Shown piece by piece: positions 1 through 9,146 of a stretch of DNA of 64,000 nt. Within the stretch, counting starts at the first letter, position 1. The number at the start of each line of letters is the position of its first letter. Both the position numbers and the translations under genes were made by a program. The stretch covers positions 248,001-312,000 of the forward strand of contig NZ_POYJ01000004.1 of NCBI RefSeq assembly GCF_002895435.1. Reading direction: 5' to 3'. The DNA is from Aquimarina sediminis (GTDB lineage Bacteria > Bacteroidota > Bacteroidia > Flavobacteriales > Flavobacteriaceae). Under the pieces are notes generated by a model. It worked only from the letters and a program-made list of their open reading frames with translations, was not told where the DNA came from and did not search any database.

Positions 1-100
1 TCATGTTCAATCCTAAAAATAAACACAGATTTATTGATAATTGAGGTAACATTCTCCTATGTGATGACATTTACATTAAACATTTAAAAATATATACCTA

Positions 101-1384
101 ATGAATAACAAGATTGCACTCATCCTACTTTTTCTAGTGAACTCATTTCTTTTTGCACAAGACAAATATGAACCCGGAACAGTACATTACAAAAACGGTA
201 ATACCAAAAAAGGGTTTATCGAATATTATAACAAAAGTAAAACAGTTGTTTTATTTAAAAGAAACCTAAACGACACCCCAATAAAACTAACTCCAAACAC
301 AGTAACGAGCTATACTTTTGAAAATTTGAACAAAAAAATTATTTCAGAAAATATAGAAACCTACCAATATAAAGAGACCTATTCTACTAATAACACTGAA
401 AAAAAGATCACTACTGAGATCGCAAACAGCACCTCCTATTTTCTTGAAGTTCTTGTCGAAGGAAAAGCAAATTTACTTTTTCTTGACACTAACACTAATA
501 AAAAACGTTACTTCCTTAAATCAGATAAATCTGGATTAAAAGAGCTAGATATTATAACAAGAAGAGAGAAAAACTCTCAAACTAAAAACTACTATATAAA
601 AAGATACATTGGTATATTAAGCCTTGAGTTTAACGATTGTGAGACCTTAAAATCAAAAATTGAAAAATTAAGACTTACACAATCTGATTTATCAAAAGCA
701 TTTATTCAATATAACAACTGTACTGGCGAAATAACTTTTGAGTCCGAAAGATTGAACAGAAAAAACCTTCACAAAATAATTATCGAAGCTGGTTTATATT
801 CTTCTAAAATAAAAACAAGAGGAACTTCTTTAAGAGGTTCGGATTTTGATAACTCAATAAATCCTGGTTTCGGAATTCATTACCTTTATACTCCAACAGC
901 ATTATCCTCTGCAGTTTCTCTATCCATTGGAGCCTCTTATAATTAAATAAAAACTGAAGCACCATACTATAGAAACTTTGAGGTTTTAATAGGAAATTTT
1001 AGAACCACAAAAATTGACCTCAAAACTATAAACTTAAGATTTGGAGGCATTTATAATTTTAATAAATCCAAGAAAAAAATCAGCTCTAATTTAGGAGTAT
1101 ATTATATAAATAGTATAATAATAAACTCAGATCCATTTGATGCTTATTCTAGAATTAATTCTGATGGTACTCAAAGTGCTTTGTATGCCGATTTTGGTGT
1201 AGAAATGCAAAGATCCACCTCTGGATTCGCCCTAGAATTAGGTTTTAACTATAAAATTACTAACAAAAATGACCTAACTGCTAGGTTTGGCTATGAAAGA
1301 GTTGGGGATTTTCTTAATTTTTTCGGAGCATCCTATCCCAGCAATACTTTTGCCCTTAAGTTAGGATACAGTTTTGACCTCTAG
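101..1384 (+). pseudogene. outer-membrane beta-barrel protein gene interrupted by an in-frame TAA
   Basis: The first open part (101-946) encodes a 281-residue protein with a signal peptide ending near FLFAQ and a middle region without a recognised domain. Its last residues (LSIGASYN) look like a barrel strand. A TAA at 944-946 stops the frame, but the same frame stays open from 947 to 1384 and encodes barrel-like strands, ending in FALKLGYSFDL, a typical outer-membrane C-terminus. Without the stop the product would be about 426 residues. I read this as one gene broken by a single nonsense codon; a sequencing error is the main alternative. A shorter, truncated product from 101 would lack the end of the barrel. 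No promoter was recognised, and a terminator follows at 1442. Confidence 0.72.
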
Positions 1385-1441
1385 TAAAACATCAAAAACC
1401 TTGAGTTAATAACTTTTTATTAACAATTAGACAAGGACAGT

Positions 1442-1472
1442 AGACCATCCTCAAAGGGGGATGGTCTTTTTT
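1442..1472 (+). terminator. intrinsic terminator after the barrel gene
   Basis: Arms AGACCATCC (1442-1450) and GGATGGTCT (1459-1467) form a 9-bp stem with an 8-nt loop, followed by a run of T. It separates the broken barrel gene from parA. A second, AT-only inverted repeat with 8-bp arms (GTTAATAA/TTATTAAC, 1405-1424) lies just before it. Confidence 0.85.
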
Positions 1473-1551
1473 ATATGCACTGTTAACATTTTTCATTTTT
1501 ATAATATATAATAAATCGTATTTTTATCGCTACAAATCCAAATCTCCCCAT

Positions 1552-2316
1552 ATGGGTAAAATAATAGCAATTGCCAATCAAAAAGGAGGAGTAGGTAAAA
1601 CTACAACCTCTGTAAATTTAGCAGCTTCTCTAGGTGTATTAGAGAAAAAAGTATTACTTATCGATGCAGATCCACAGGCTAACGCCACCTCAGGGTTAGG
1701 GTTAGACGTAGAAAGCATTGAAAAAGGAACATATCAGATCCTAGAGCATACGGTAAAGCCAGAAGAGGCTGTTCTGGAAACTAGTTCTCCTAATGTGCAT
1801 ATAATACCTGCACATATTGATCTGGTTGCAATTGAGATCGAGCTTGTTGATAAAGATCAACGAGAATATATGCTCAAGAATGTAATTCAAGATTTAAAAT
1901 CTCAATATGATTATATTCTTATAGACTGTGCTCCTTCTCTAGGATTGTTGACACTAAATGCGTTGACAGCTGCAGACTCAGTTATGATTCCTATTCAATG
2001 TGAATATTTTGCTCTCGAAGGATTAGGTAAACTTCTAAATACAGTAAAAAGTGTTCAAAAAATCCATAATCAAAATTTGGATATAGAAGGATTACTACTT
2101 ACTATGTATGACTCTAGATTAAGGTTATCAAATCAAGTAGTCGAAGAAGTACAAAAACACTTTAATGAAATGGTGTTTAAAACAATTATTCAGAGAAATA
2201 TAAGATTAAGTGAAGCTCCTAGTTATGGTGAAAGTATAATTAATTATGATGCTTCTAGTAAAGGTGCAAGCAATTACTTAAGTTTGGCACACGAAATTAT
2301 TAAGAAAAACAGTTAG
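1552..2316 (+). CDS. parA: chromosome-partitioning ATPase ParA (Soj family)
   Basis: This is a 254-residue deviant-Walker ATPase. The P-loop KGGVGKTT sits at residues 11-18 with the signature lysine at its start, followed by LLIDADPQANATSG (Walker A') and DYILIDCAPSLG (Walker B). The length is normal for Soj-type chromosomal ParA. ParA binds DNA non-specifically in its ATP dimer form and works with ParB to segregate replication origins. parB begins 6 bp after its stop, so the two are co-transcribed. The start ATG follows an AT-rich leader with no ribosome-binding site, as is usual in Bacteroidota. Confidence 0.97.
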   Translation: MGKIIAIANQKGGVGKTTTSVNLAASLGVLEKKVLLIDADPQANATSGLGLDVESIEKGTYQILEHTVKPEEAVLETSSPNVHIIPAHIDLVAIEIELVDKDQREYMLKNVIQDLKSQYDYILIDCAPSLGLLTLNALTAADSVMIPIQCEYFALEGLGKLLNTVKSVQKIHNQNLDIEGLLLTMYDSRLRLSNQVVEEVQKHFNEMVFKTIIQRNIRLSEAPSYGESIINYDASSKGASNYLSLAHEIIKKNS

Positions 2317-2322
2317 GGATTC

Positions 2323-3231
2323 ATGGCGAAAGCAACCAAAAAACAGGCATTAGGAAGAGGATTATCGGCACTATTAAAAGATCCAGAAAATGATATAAAA
2401 TCAGTTGAAGATAAAAATGCTGATAAAGTAGTTGGTAATATCATAGAATTAGAACTGGAGAGTATTGATGTTAATCCATTTCAACCTCGTACCAGTTTTA
2501 ATGATGAAACGTTGCGAGAACTTGCTACATCTATAAAAGAAATTGGAGTAATACAGCCAATTACAGTTCGTAAATTAGACTTTGATAATTATCAATTAGT
2601 AAGTGGAGAGCGCCGTTTCCGAGCTTCAAAATTAGCTGGGTTAAAATCTATCCCTGCGTATATACGTATTGCTAATGATCAGGAATCATTAACAATGGCG
2701 TTGGTAGAGAATATTCAACGACAAGATTTAGACCCAATAGAGATCGCTCTTTCATATCAACGTCTTATAGATGAAATAAGCCTTACTCAAGAGCAATTAA
2801 GTGACCGAGTAGGTAAAAAAAGATCTACTATAGCCAATTACCTTAGACTATTAAAACTTGATCCTATTGTACAAACCGGAATGAGAGATGGTTTTATATC
2901 TATGGGACATGGTCGAGCTCTCATCAATATTGAAGATCAACAAAAGCAACTAGATATTTATGAATCCATAATCGGGAAGTCATTATCAGTTCGAGAAACA
3001 GAACAAATCGTAAGATCACTTAATGGTAAAACAGAAAAACCCACTACTGCGATTTCTTCAACATCAAATGTATTACCAAAACACATTTCTAAGGGAGTTA
3101 AAGAGTTTTCAGACTATTTTGGCGCAAAAATTGATGTAAAGGTTTCTAGTAAAGGAAATGGAAAACTCATCATACCTTTTTCTTCTAAAGAAGATTTTGA
3201 ACGTTTAAAGAAACTTATAGGTGAAGATTAA
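2323..3231 (+). CDS. parB: chromosome-partitioning protein ParB (Spo0J family)
   Basis: A 302-residue ParB/Spo0J protein. The N-terminal region has LGRGLSALL, the short ParA-stimulating tail. The ParB/sulfiredoxin-like CTP-binding domain follows at about residues 42-135, with the GERRFRA and ENIQRQDL motifs. The helix-turn-helix that reads parS lies at about 140-195 (LSDRVGKKRSTIANYLRLLKL), and a C-terminal dimerisation domain completes the protein. The next gene begins 11 bp before its stop codon, which implies translational coupling. I did not find a parS site in the window by eye. Confidence 0.96.
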   Translation: MAKATKKQALGRGLSALLKDPENDIKSVEDKNADKVVGNIIELELESIDVNPFQPRTSFNDETLRELATSIKEIGVIQPITVRKLDFDNYQLVSGERRFRASKLAGLKSIPAYIRIANDQESLTMALVENIQRQDLDPIEIALSYQRLIDEISLTQEQLSDRVGKKRSTIANYLRLLKLDPIVQTGMRDGFISMGHGRALINIEDQQKQLDIYESIIGKSLSVRETEQIVRSLNGKTEKPTTAISSTSNVLPKHISKGVKEFSDYFGAKIDVKVSSKGNGKLIIPFSSKEDFERLKKLIGED

Positions 3232-3814
3232 ATTCTTTTATATTATTTTTTTTGTATTACTTTCTATTCAAAATGTCCTTGCTCAGGAAAATGAAGAGTT
3301 AAAAGTCACTACAGAAGAAGTATCTGTAAAAAAGAAGAAGCAGAAAAAAAATAAAATACGCCCGTATGAGCCTTTAGCTCCTGCCAAAGCGGCATTTTAT
3401 TCTGCCGTTCTTCCTGGATTAGGACAAGCTTATACTAAAAAATACTGGAAAGTTCCCATTGTATACGCGGCACTAGGAACTGGAGTTTATTTCTATATAC
3501 AGAATAACGATAATTACAATCGTGTTCGCGATATTTATAAACGTAGACTAGCTGGTTTTACGGATGATGAATTTCCTAACATTACAAATGATCAATTAAT
3601 ATCATTACAAGAACGCTATCGTAGAGAAAAAGAATTGTCGTTATTAGTAACTGTAGGAATTTATCTCTTAAATATTGTAGATGCCAATGTAACTGCACAT
3701 TTAATGCAATATAATGTTACAGAAGATCTTTCATTCAAACCAAAAATAAATTTTAACGAGTTCAATACTAATACCTCGCTAAATTATGGGGTATCACTCA
3801 ATTATAGTTTTTAA
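3221..3814 (+). CDS. DUF5683 domain membrane protein
   Basis: A 197-residue exported or membrane protein. It has a signal peptide (ending near NVLAQ), a short lysine-rich acidic/basic linker (residues 28-50), then a conserved region with PAKAAFYSAVLPGLGQAY and two hydrophobic segments (about 78-94 and 140-158). This proline- and glycine-containing motif is typical of the DUF5683 family of Bacteroidota, whose function is unknown. The start is GTG and overlaps the end of parB. The parA-parB-DUF5683-dapB-lepB order is one I recall as common in flavobacteria, so it is probably part of a housekeeping operon. Confidence 0.8.
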   Translation: MKIKFFYIIFFVLLSIQNVLAQENEELKVTTEEVSVKKKKQKKNKIRPYEPLAPAKAAFYSAVLPGLGQAYTKKYWKVPIVYAALGTGVYFYIQNNDNYNRVRDIYKRRLAGFTDDEFPNITNDQLISLQERYRREKELSLLVTVGIYLLNIVDANVTAHLMQYNVTEDLSFKPKINFNEFNTNTSLNYGVSLNYSF

Positions 3815-3864
3815 GAAATGTTCTTATTTTTATAAAAAACTATAAATCAAACACTAACCAAAAT

Positions 3865-4563
3865 ATGAAAATTGCGTTACTCGGATATGGTAAAATGGGA
3901 AAAACCATAGAAAAGATTGCGACAGAAAGAGGACACACCATTATACTAAAGGTGGACAAAGATGATACAACTTACGATCTTTCGGGGGCTGATGTTGCTA
4001 TTGACTTTAGTATACCATCTGCAGCAGTAAATAATATTACGAATTGTTTTAAAGCTAATGTTCCTGTTGTATCAGGAACAACAGGTTGGTTAGATCATTA
4101 CGATGCAGTTGCCGCACTATGTGAAGAAAAAAACGGAGGTTTCATCTATGCGTCTAACTATAGCTTGGGGGTAAACTTATTCTTTGAACTAAATAAAAAA
4201 TTAGCAAAGATGATCAACCCTGTAGAAGGCTACGACATTGCTATGGAAGAGATTCATCATACCGAAAAACTTGATGCTCCAAGTGGTACTGCAATAACTC
4301 TTGCAGAGGGTATTATTGAAAATTCTACCAAAAACAAATGGCAACTGGATCAAGGTGATAGCGATACCATCCCAATTATTGCAAAAAGAATTGATAAAGT
4401 TCCAGGAACACATACTGTTACTTATTCTTCTGAGGTGGATGATATCGAAATTAAACACACCGCTCATAATCGTAATGGATTTGCCCTAGGTGCTGTAGTA
4501 GCCGCTGAATGGCTAAAAGGTAAAACAGGAGTTTTTAGCATGAAAGATGTTTTAGGGTTATAA
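3865..4563 (+). CDS. dapB: 4-hydroxy-tetrahydrodipicolinate reductase
   Basis: DapB reduces 4-hydroxy-tetrahydrodipicolinate to tetrahydrodipicolinate with NAD(P)H in the lysine/diaminopimelate pathway. The 232-residue protein has the dinucleotide-binding motif GYGKMGK at residues 7-13, DFSIPSA, VVSGTTGW, and the catalytic segment EIHHTEKLDAPSGTA at about 128-142, with the paired histidines and lysine. It is shorter than the E. coli enzyme (about 270 residues), as is common in Bacteroidota. It lies 50 bp after the DUF5683 gene and 54 bp before lepB, in line with one transcription unit. Confidence 0.95.
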   Translation: MKIALLGYGKMGKTIEKIATERGHTIILKVDKDDTTYDLSGADVAIDFSIPSAAVNNITNCFKANVPVVSGTTGWLDHYDAVAALCEEKNGGFIYASNYSLGVNLFFELNKKLAKMINPVEGYDIAMEEIHHTEKLDAPSGTAITLAEGIIENSTKNKWQLDQGDSDTIPIIAKRIDKVPGTHTVTYSSEVDDIEIKHTAHNRNGFALGAVVAAEWLKGKTGVFSMKDVLGL

Positions 4564-4617
4564 AAATGTAACACTTTATAAATAAAGGGGACTTATACTA
4601 AAAAAATATATTTAAAG

Positions 4618-6186
4618 ATGATACTCACAGAATGGTTTATTTTTTTCTTAGTACTACAAGTAATTCACTTTCTAGGAACTTGGAAATTATATGTTAAGGC
4701 AGGCAGAAAAGCTTGGGAAGCAATTATCCCTGTATACAATGCAGTAGTTTTAATGAAAATCATAAACCGACCATGGTGGTGGGTGATTCTACTGTTCATT
4801 CCTGTAATTAACGTAATCATGCTTCCGGTTATTTGGGTAGAAACAATTAGAAGTTTTGGTAAGAACTCAACAACAGACACTATAGTAGTAGTAGTTACTC
4901 TAGGGTTTTATATTTATTACGTAAACTATATGCTTGATGTAAGTTATATAGAGGATAGAGATCTAAAGCCAAAAACTGCTACAGGTGAATGGGTTAGTTC
5001 TATTATATTTGCAGTAGTTGCTGCAACTATTGTGCATACTTATTTTATGCAACCTTACACTATTCCTACTGGCTCTTTAGAGCGAACGTTACTTGTGGGA
5101 GATTTTTTGTTTGTTAGTAAATTTCACTATGGTGCCCGTACTCCAATGACGGCAGTATCTTTTCCTATGGTACATGATACAATTCCTGTAGTACGAACCA
5201 AATCATATACCAGCAAACCACAGTATCCATATTTTAGACTTCCTGGTTTTCAAAAAATAAAGCGTAATGACATTGTAGTATTTAGTTGGCCAATAGACAC
5301 TGTACGGTTTTTTAGAGATCAATCAAAGAAAAGCTATTATAAGCCTATTGATAAAAAATCAAATTATGTAAAACGTTGCGTTGGTATTCCTGGAGATTCT
5401 TTATCTGTAGTAGATGGTTTTGTGTATATTAATGGAAAACAGAATGAATTACCAGATAGAGCCCAATTACAGTTTTCATACTCTGGAACCACCAAAGGAA
5501 GTAGTTTTAACCTTCAAAACCTTTACGACCGATATAGAATAAAACCTGAAGAATTTGGATACAACAATTCTCAATTTAGTTCTGCCGGAATGACCGAAGA
5601 TGCAGCTACTCGATTCAAAAACCATCCAAATGTATCAAGTATACAACGAAACATTACACCAAAAGGTCAAAAAAGCCCTGGTATTTTTCCTAATAATGGA
5701 AAAGTAAATTGGAACTCAGATAATTTTGGGGCAATTTATATCCCTGAAGCTGGAAAAACTGTGAAAATGGACCTCAAAAGCTTCTCATTATACAGAAGAA
5801 TTATCGAAGTGTATGAGGGATCAGAAATGGGAATAGACAATAAACTCACTGCCAATGGCACACAAATATCTCTTAACGGAAAGCCTATCGATAGCTACAC
5901 CTTTAAACAAGATTATTATTGGATGATGGGAGATAACCGCCATAACAGTGAAGATAGCCGGGTATGGGGATATGTCCCTGCCAATCATATTGTAGGTAAG
6001 CCTGTATTCGTATGGTTTAGCTGGGATACGAACGCAAAAGGTCTTTTTAACAAAATACGTTGGGAACGCATGTTCACCACAGTTGGCGGAAATGGAGAGC
6101 CAACTTCTTATTTTAGATATTTCTTAATCCTATTAGCAGGTTGGATTATTTACAATCAATATAGAAAAAGAAAAAAAGCAGCTTAA
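4618..6186 (+). CDS. lepB: signal peptidase I, long Bacteroidota form
   Basis: A 522-residue membrane-bound leader peptidase. The N-terminal ~110 residues hold several hydrophobic segments resembling a DUF5684-type membrane region. The S26 peptidase domain follows. The nucleophile is Ser153 in IPTGSLERTLLVGDF, where most signal peptidases have SM rather than SL. The general-base lysine is Lys252 in YVKRCVGIPGDS. Box E is GDNRHNSEDSRVWGYV near residue 440. A long insert separates the lysine box from box E, so the enzyme is much larger than proteobacterial LepB, and a final hydrophobic helix lies at about 503-515. It removes signal peptides from secreted preproteins at the inner membrane. Confidence 0.93.
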   Translation: MILTEWFIFFLVLQVIHFLGTWKLYVKAGRKAWEAIIPVYNAVVLMKIINRPWWWVILLFIPVINVIMLPVIWVETIRSFGKNSTTDTIVVVVTLGFYIYYVNYMLDVSYIEDRDLKPKTATGEWVSSIIFAVVAATIVHTYFMQPYTIPTGSLERTLLVGDFLFVSKFHYGARTPMTAVSFPMVHDTIPVVRTKSYTSKPQYPYFRLPGFQKIKRNDIVVFSWPIDTVRFFRDQSKKSYYKPIDKKSNYVKRCVGIPGDSLSVVDGFVYINGKQNELPDRAQLQFSYSGTTKGSSFNLQNLYDRYRIKPEEFGYNNSQFSSAGMTEDAATRFKNHPNVSSIQRNITPKGQKSPGIFPNNGKVNWNSDNFGAIYIPEAGKTVKMDLKSFSLYRRIIEVYEGSEMGIDNKLTANGTQISLNGKPIDSYTFKQDYYWMMGDNRHNSEDSRVWGYVPANHIVGKPVFVWFSWDTNAKGLFNKIRWERMFTTVGGNGEPTSYFRYFLILLAGWIIYNQYRKRKKAA

Positions 6187-6198
6187 CATTATAATCTA

Positions 6199-6239
6199 AA
6201 ACTAAGTTTATGAAAATAGTTTTTTCATAAACTTAGTTT
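6199..6239. repeat. perfect 18-bp inverted repeat between lepB and the WbqC gene
   Basis: Arms at 6199-6216 and 6222-6239 are perfectly complementary over 18 bp with a 5-nt loop. The stem is AT-rich and carries an internal A/T stretch. It lies 12 bp after the lepB stop and about 33 bp before the next start. It could act as a terminator or an mRNA-stabilising hairpin, although no T-run follows it on the plus strand. Confidence 0.8.
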
Positions 6240-6272
6240 AGCTATACAAATAATATAAATCAACTGGTAAAA

Positions 6273-6899
6273 TTGAAAACCACCCTACTCCATCCTACAT
6301 ATTTTGGACCTATAGCACACTATGCAGCAATAGCCCAATCTGATAAGGTTATTTTTGAAAATGAAGACAATTATCAAAAACAAACCTATAGAAATCGTAC
6401 GTATATCTATGGAGCCAACGGGAAACTTCTACTAAGTATTCCGATCAAACACAATGGGAAAGAAAGAAGACAATTATACCGAGATGTTCGAATAGAAAAT
6501 GATTTCAAATGGCAATTACTACATTGGAAATCACTAGAATCAGCCTACCGTACTTCTCCTTTTTTTGAATATTATGAAGACGAGCTGGTACATTTATTTA
6601 AAAAACCAAAAGAGTTTCTTCTAGATTTCAACTATGAATGCAGGCAAGTCATCATGGATTGTTTACAACTAGAAACTCCTTTTTCTAAAACAAATTCATA
6701 CTCCAAAAACCCAACAGAAGCTATAGACCTTAGAGATTTGGTTAATGCAAAAAAAGGAAAATCATATAATTTTCAACATTATATTCAGGTTTTTGAAGAT
6801 AAGCAAGGTTTTATTTCTAATCTTTCTATTTTAGACCTTCTCTTTAATGAAGGCACCAATGCGCTTTCCTATCTGGAAAATCAGCCTGTATTTTCATGA
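6273..6899 (+). CDS. WbqC family protein
   Basis: A 208-residue protein that matches the WbqC-like family: an early HPTYFGPIAHYAAIAQSD segment, then KQTYRNRTYIYGANG, LLSIPIKH and WKSLESAYRTSPFFEYYEDEL. Family members occur in surface-polysaccharide and other clusters and are thought to act in sugar or aminosugar modification, but the reaction here is not known. The only start that keeps the conserved N-terminus is TTG at 6273. Its stop overlaps the start of the DUF6122 gene by 4 bp (ATGA), so translation of the two is coupled. Confidence 0.85.
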   Translation: MKTTLLHPTYFGPIAHYAAIAQSDKVIFENEDNYQKQTYRNRTYIYGANGKLLLSIPIKHNGKERRQLYRDVRIENDFKWQLLHWKSLESAYRTSPFFEYYEDELVHLFKKPKEFLLDFNYECRQVIMDCLQLETPFSKTNSYSKNPTEAIDLRDLVNAKKGKSYNFQHYIQVFEDKQGFISNLSILDLLFNEGTNALSYLENQPVFS

Positions 6900-7204
6900 T
6901 TCGACCTCTTATACATTACGGTTTTCATTTTATAATTCCTTTATTAATAGCTTTGTGTTTTTTTCCAAAACAGTGGAAAAAGGTTTATATTATTTTTATA
7001 GGAGCAATGTTAATCGATCTCGATCACCTGTTGGCAAATCCTGTTTTTGATCCTCATCGCTGTAGTATTGGTTTTCATCCTTTACATAATTACTATGCCA
7101 TTACTGGGTATTTTATTATGTTATTTTTCACTAAAACAAGAATTATTGGATTAGCCTTACTATGGCATATTGTTACCGATCAAATAGATTGCTGGATGAT
7201 GTAA
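6896..7204 (+). CDS. DUF6122 family small membrane protein
   Basis: A 102-residue membrane protein with about three hydrophobic segments (residues 11-20, 24-42 and 66-88). Conserved polar residues cluster between them: DLDHLLANPVFDPHRCSIGFHPLH, then LLWHIVTDQIDC near the C-terminus. Many histidines and aspartates face the same region, which suggests metal or substrate binding, similar to metal-dependent membrane hydrolases, but this is inference. The family is a DUF with no assigned function. The start ATG overlaps the stop of the WbqC gene by 4 bp. Confidence 0.7.
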   Translation: MIRPLIHYGFHFIIPLLIALCFFPKQWKKVYIIFIGAMLIDLDHLLANPVFDPHRCSIGFHPLHNYYAITGYFIMLFFTKTRIIGLALLWHIVTDQIDCWMM

Positions 7205-7295
7205 ATACACTCAAAATCATTCGTTTGTAAAATATTGATTACATTTAGTACTAAACTTGTACTAACTAAACCTCATTTAATCCTACTTTACACCT

Positions 7296-8054
7296 ATGAA
7301 TAGATTTCCATTTTTTATTATGCTTCTAGTAATGTTTTCCTGTGGAAAACAAACACAAGAACCCAAAAACAATTCTGACCAACAAGCAACAAAGCAAGAT
7401 TTAACTCCTAAAATAGAGTTAAATAAATATGACCCTATACCTGTAGATTCTCTATTAATCCACGAACTTTCAGAAAAAGAAATCACCTCAACCTTTACTA
7501 AAAAAGTAAAAAGAGAACTTGGTATAGAATATCTTGTTCCTCAAGCATATTCTTATAAAGATGATTCTGGAGAATATTATCTCATATTATCACAACACAC
7601 GCTAAATGACACCATATATGACAAAATTCACGCGTTGAGTCTTTCCTATAAAAACAATCAATTTAAAAAAAAGTCTACCGTCAAAGATTTAATTGATAAA
7701 GAATGGGAAACGTCTATCTGGTTTTGGAATAAGTACTCAGAAATATCGGATTTGGATCATGATGGCTTGATAGATGTCATATTGGTTTACGGAACTACAG
7801 GTCAAGATATGCATACCGATGGTAGAGTAAAGATCATGATATACCATAATAAAAAAAGAATAACCATTAGACATCAGAATAGTAGTTATGGAGGAAGATT
7901 AACCAAAATCAACAGTAGATTCTACGAATTACCAGTTCAAATACAAGATCTTGTAAAAGAAAAGATGAAATTAATGACAAAAAACCAACATGCTGCTTTT
8001 AGTGAGGATTGGGAAAAGAAAATGGCTAATAAAGCTACCAGAATAGAAGATTAA
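7296..8054 (+). CDS. hypothetical lipoprotein
   Basis: A 252-residue protein with a lipoprotein signal (FFIMLLVMFSC, modified cysteine at residue 16) and a polar, glutamine-rich linker. The mature part has no domain I can name. One loop, DLDHDGLIDVILVYG (about residues 151-165), has the DxDxDGxxD pattern of calcium-binding or FG-GAP-like repeats. It is probably anchored in the outer or inner membrane facing the periplasm. It stands alone, 91 bp after the DUF6122 gene and convergent with the minus-strand operon that follows. Confidence 0.65.
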   Translation: MNRFPFFIMLLVMFSCGKQTQEPKNNSDQQATKQDLTPKIELNKYDPIPVDSLLIHELSEKEITSTFTKKVKRELGIEYLVPQAYSYKDDSGEYYLILSQHTLNDTIYDKIHALSLSYKNNQFKKKSTVKDLIDKEWETSIWFWNKYSEISDLDHDGLIDVILVYGTTGQDMHTDGRVKIMIYHNKKRITIRHQNSSYGGRLTKINSRFYELPVQIQDLVKEKMKLMTKNQHAAFSEDWEKKMANKATRIED

Positions 8055-8127
8055 ATCATAAGAGGTTAATAATATAGCATGCAAAACAAGCTTACTTAAT
8101 TCTACAAATTATGGCTATGGGCTTGTT

Positions 8128-9144
8128 CTATAGTTTTACTCTTGAAAATATCGGGTAATGATCCGAAAGCTCTAGATTATGGCTTTCAAAACTTAAAACT
8201 TCAGATTCTTCGGGAACTAGAATAAAATCAATCCGAGCAGGAAATAATTCAAATTTAAAAGTTTTACCAAATCCTTTTCCTGCTTTTTTAAAACTATCCT
8301 GAAGATTTTCTGATTTAATCTTATCATATATATATGAATAAGCGGTATTATTAAAATCTCCCATCACAATGTTCCTATATGGAGAAGACTTCATATGTGC
8401 TATCAGTTGCTCTGCCTGACTTTGTTGTTTTTTGAATGAAACACTAATGCGTTTCAATAATTTTTGGGAATCCGCTTTAGCCAATTCATCTGTTTCGCTC
8501 TTAATACCATGGGATTGTAAATGCACATTATACACTCGAACCGTATCAGAATGTATAACGATATCTGCAAAAATGGTATTGTTGTTTGTTTTCTCAAAAT
8601 CTAAAGATCCTTTATTTGCAAAAGGGTATTTAGAAAAAATAACTAATGCCAATTCTCGATTACCATTATTAAAATGTTCATACCTATACTTATACTGATC
8701 AAAATCAATGTCTGGGTTGTTATAAAACTCCTGGACACAAAATATGTCTGGGCTTTCTTCTTTTACCAGTTTTGAAATATCCTGAGGGATTGTCTTTGAG
8801 TCAATCCAATCAAAACGGTTAAAAACATGTACATTATAACTCATCAATAAAATACTATCCTGTATTTCATCAACAGATTTACTACTTAATTTATACAAAG
8901 AAGAAACATGAGAAATCCCTAGACCAAGGACTACGAGAGACAATATCACCCTTTTACTTAATAAAATAGCCCAGTACAACAAAAACAACACATTGATCAC
9001 GATCAAAATAGGCACTGCCAGACTTAACACAGCCAGCAAAGGAAACATCTTTGGAGAAACATAAGGCAATAAGTAGGATGATAATAACGCAAAAGCTGCG
9101 AAAGAATTCATCACAAAGACAAGCTTATTAATCAATCTCCTCAT
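8128..9144 (-). CDS. endonuclease/exonuclease/phosphatase family membrane protein
   Basis: A 338-residue protein with three N-terminal hydrophobic segments (about 8-30, 33-60 and 64-82) and a C-terminal EEP-fold domain from about residue 100. The motifs are LMSYNVHVFNRFDW, CVQEFYN (catalytic glutamate), VYNVHLQSH, MGDFNNTAYS, RIDFILVP and LSDHYPI, which together give the Mg-dependent active site of the family. The substrate is unknown; membrane-anchored members may be phosphodiesterases or nucleases facing the periplasm. It is the last gene of the mutL-rhomboid operon, 2 bp after the rhomboid stop. Confidence 0.88.
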   Translation of the reverse strand: MRRLINKLVFVMNSFAAFALLSSYLLPYVSPKMFPLLAVLSLAVPILIVINVLFLLYWAILLSKRVILSLVVLGLGISHVSSLYKLSSKSVDEIQDSILLMSYNVHVFNRFDWIDSKTIPQDISKLVKEESPDIFCVQEFYNNPDIDFDQYKYRYEHFNNGNRELALVIFSKYPFANKGSLDFEKTNNNTIFADIVIHSDTVRVYNVHLQSHGIKSETDELAKADSQKLLKRISVSFKKQQSQAEQLIAHMKSSPYRNIVMGDFNNTAYSYIYDKIKSENLQDSFKKAGKGFGKTFKFELFPARIDFILVPEESEVLSFESHNLELSDHYPIFSRVKL

Positions 9145-9146
9145 AA

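Noticed and set aside
944-946. TAA as a recoded or readthrough codon
   Set aside because: No recoding signal can be seen, and TAA is the least readthrough-prone stop; nonsense mutation or sequencing error is simpler.
4201-4467. Minus-strand open frame inside dapB
   Set aside because: It is antisense to a clear enzyme gene and has no coding character of its own.
6847-7050. Open frame overlapping the WbqC and DUF6122 genes
   Set aside because: Both real genes are well supported in other frames, so this is a shadow.
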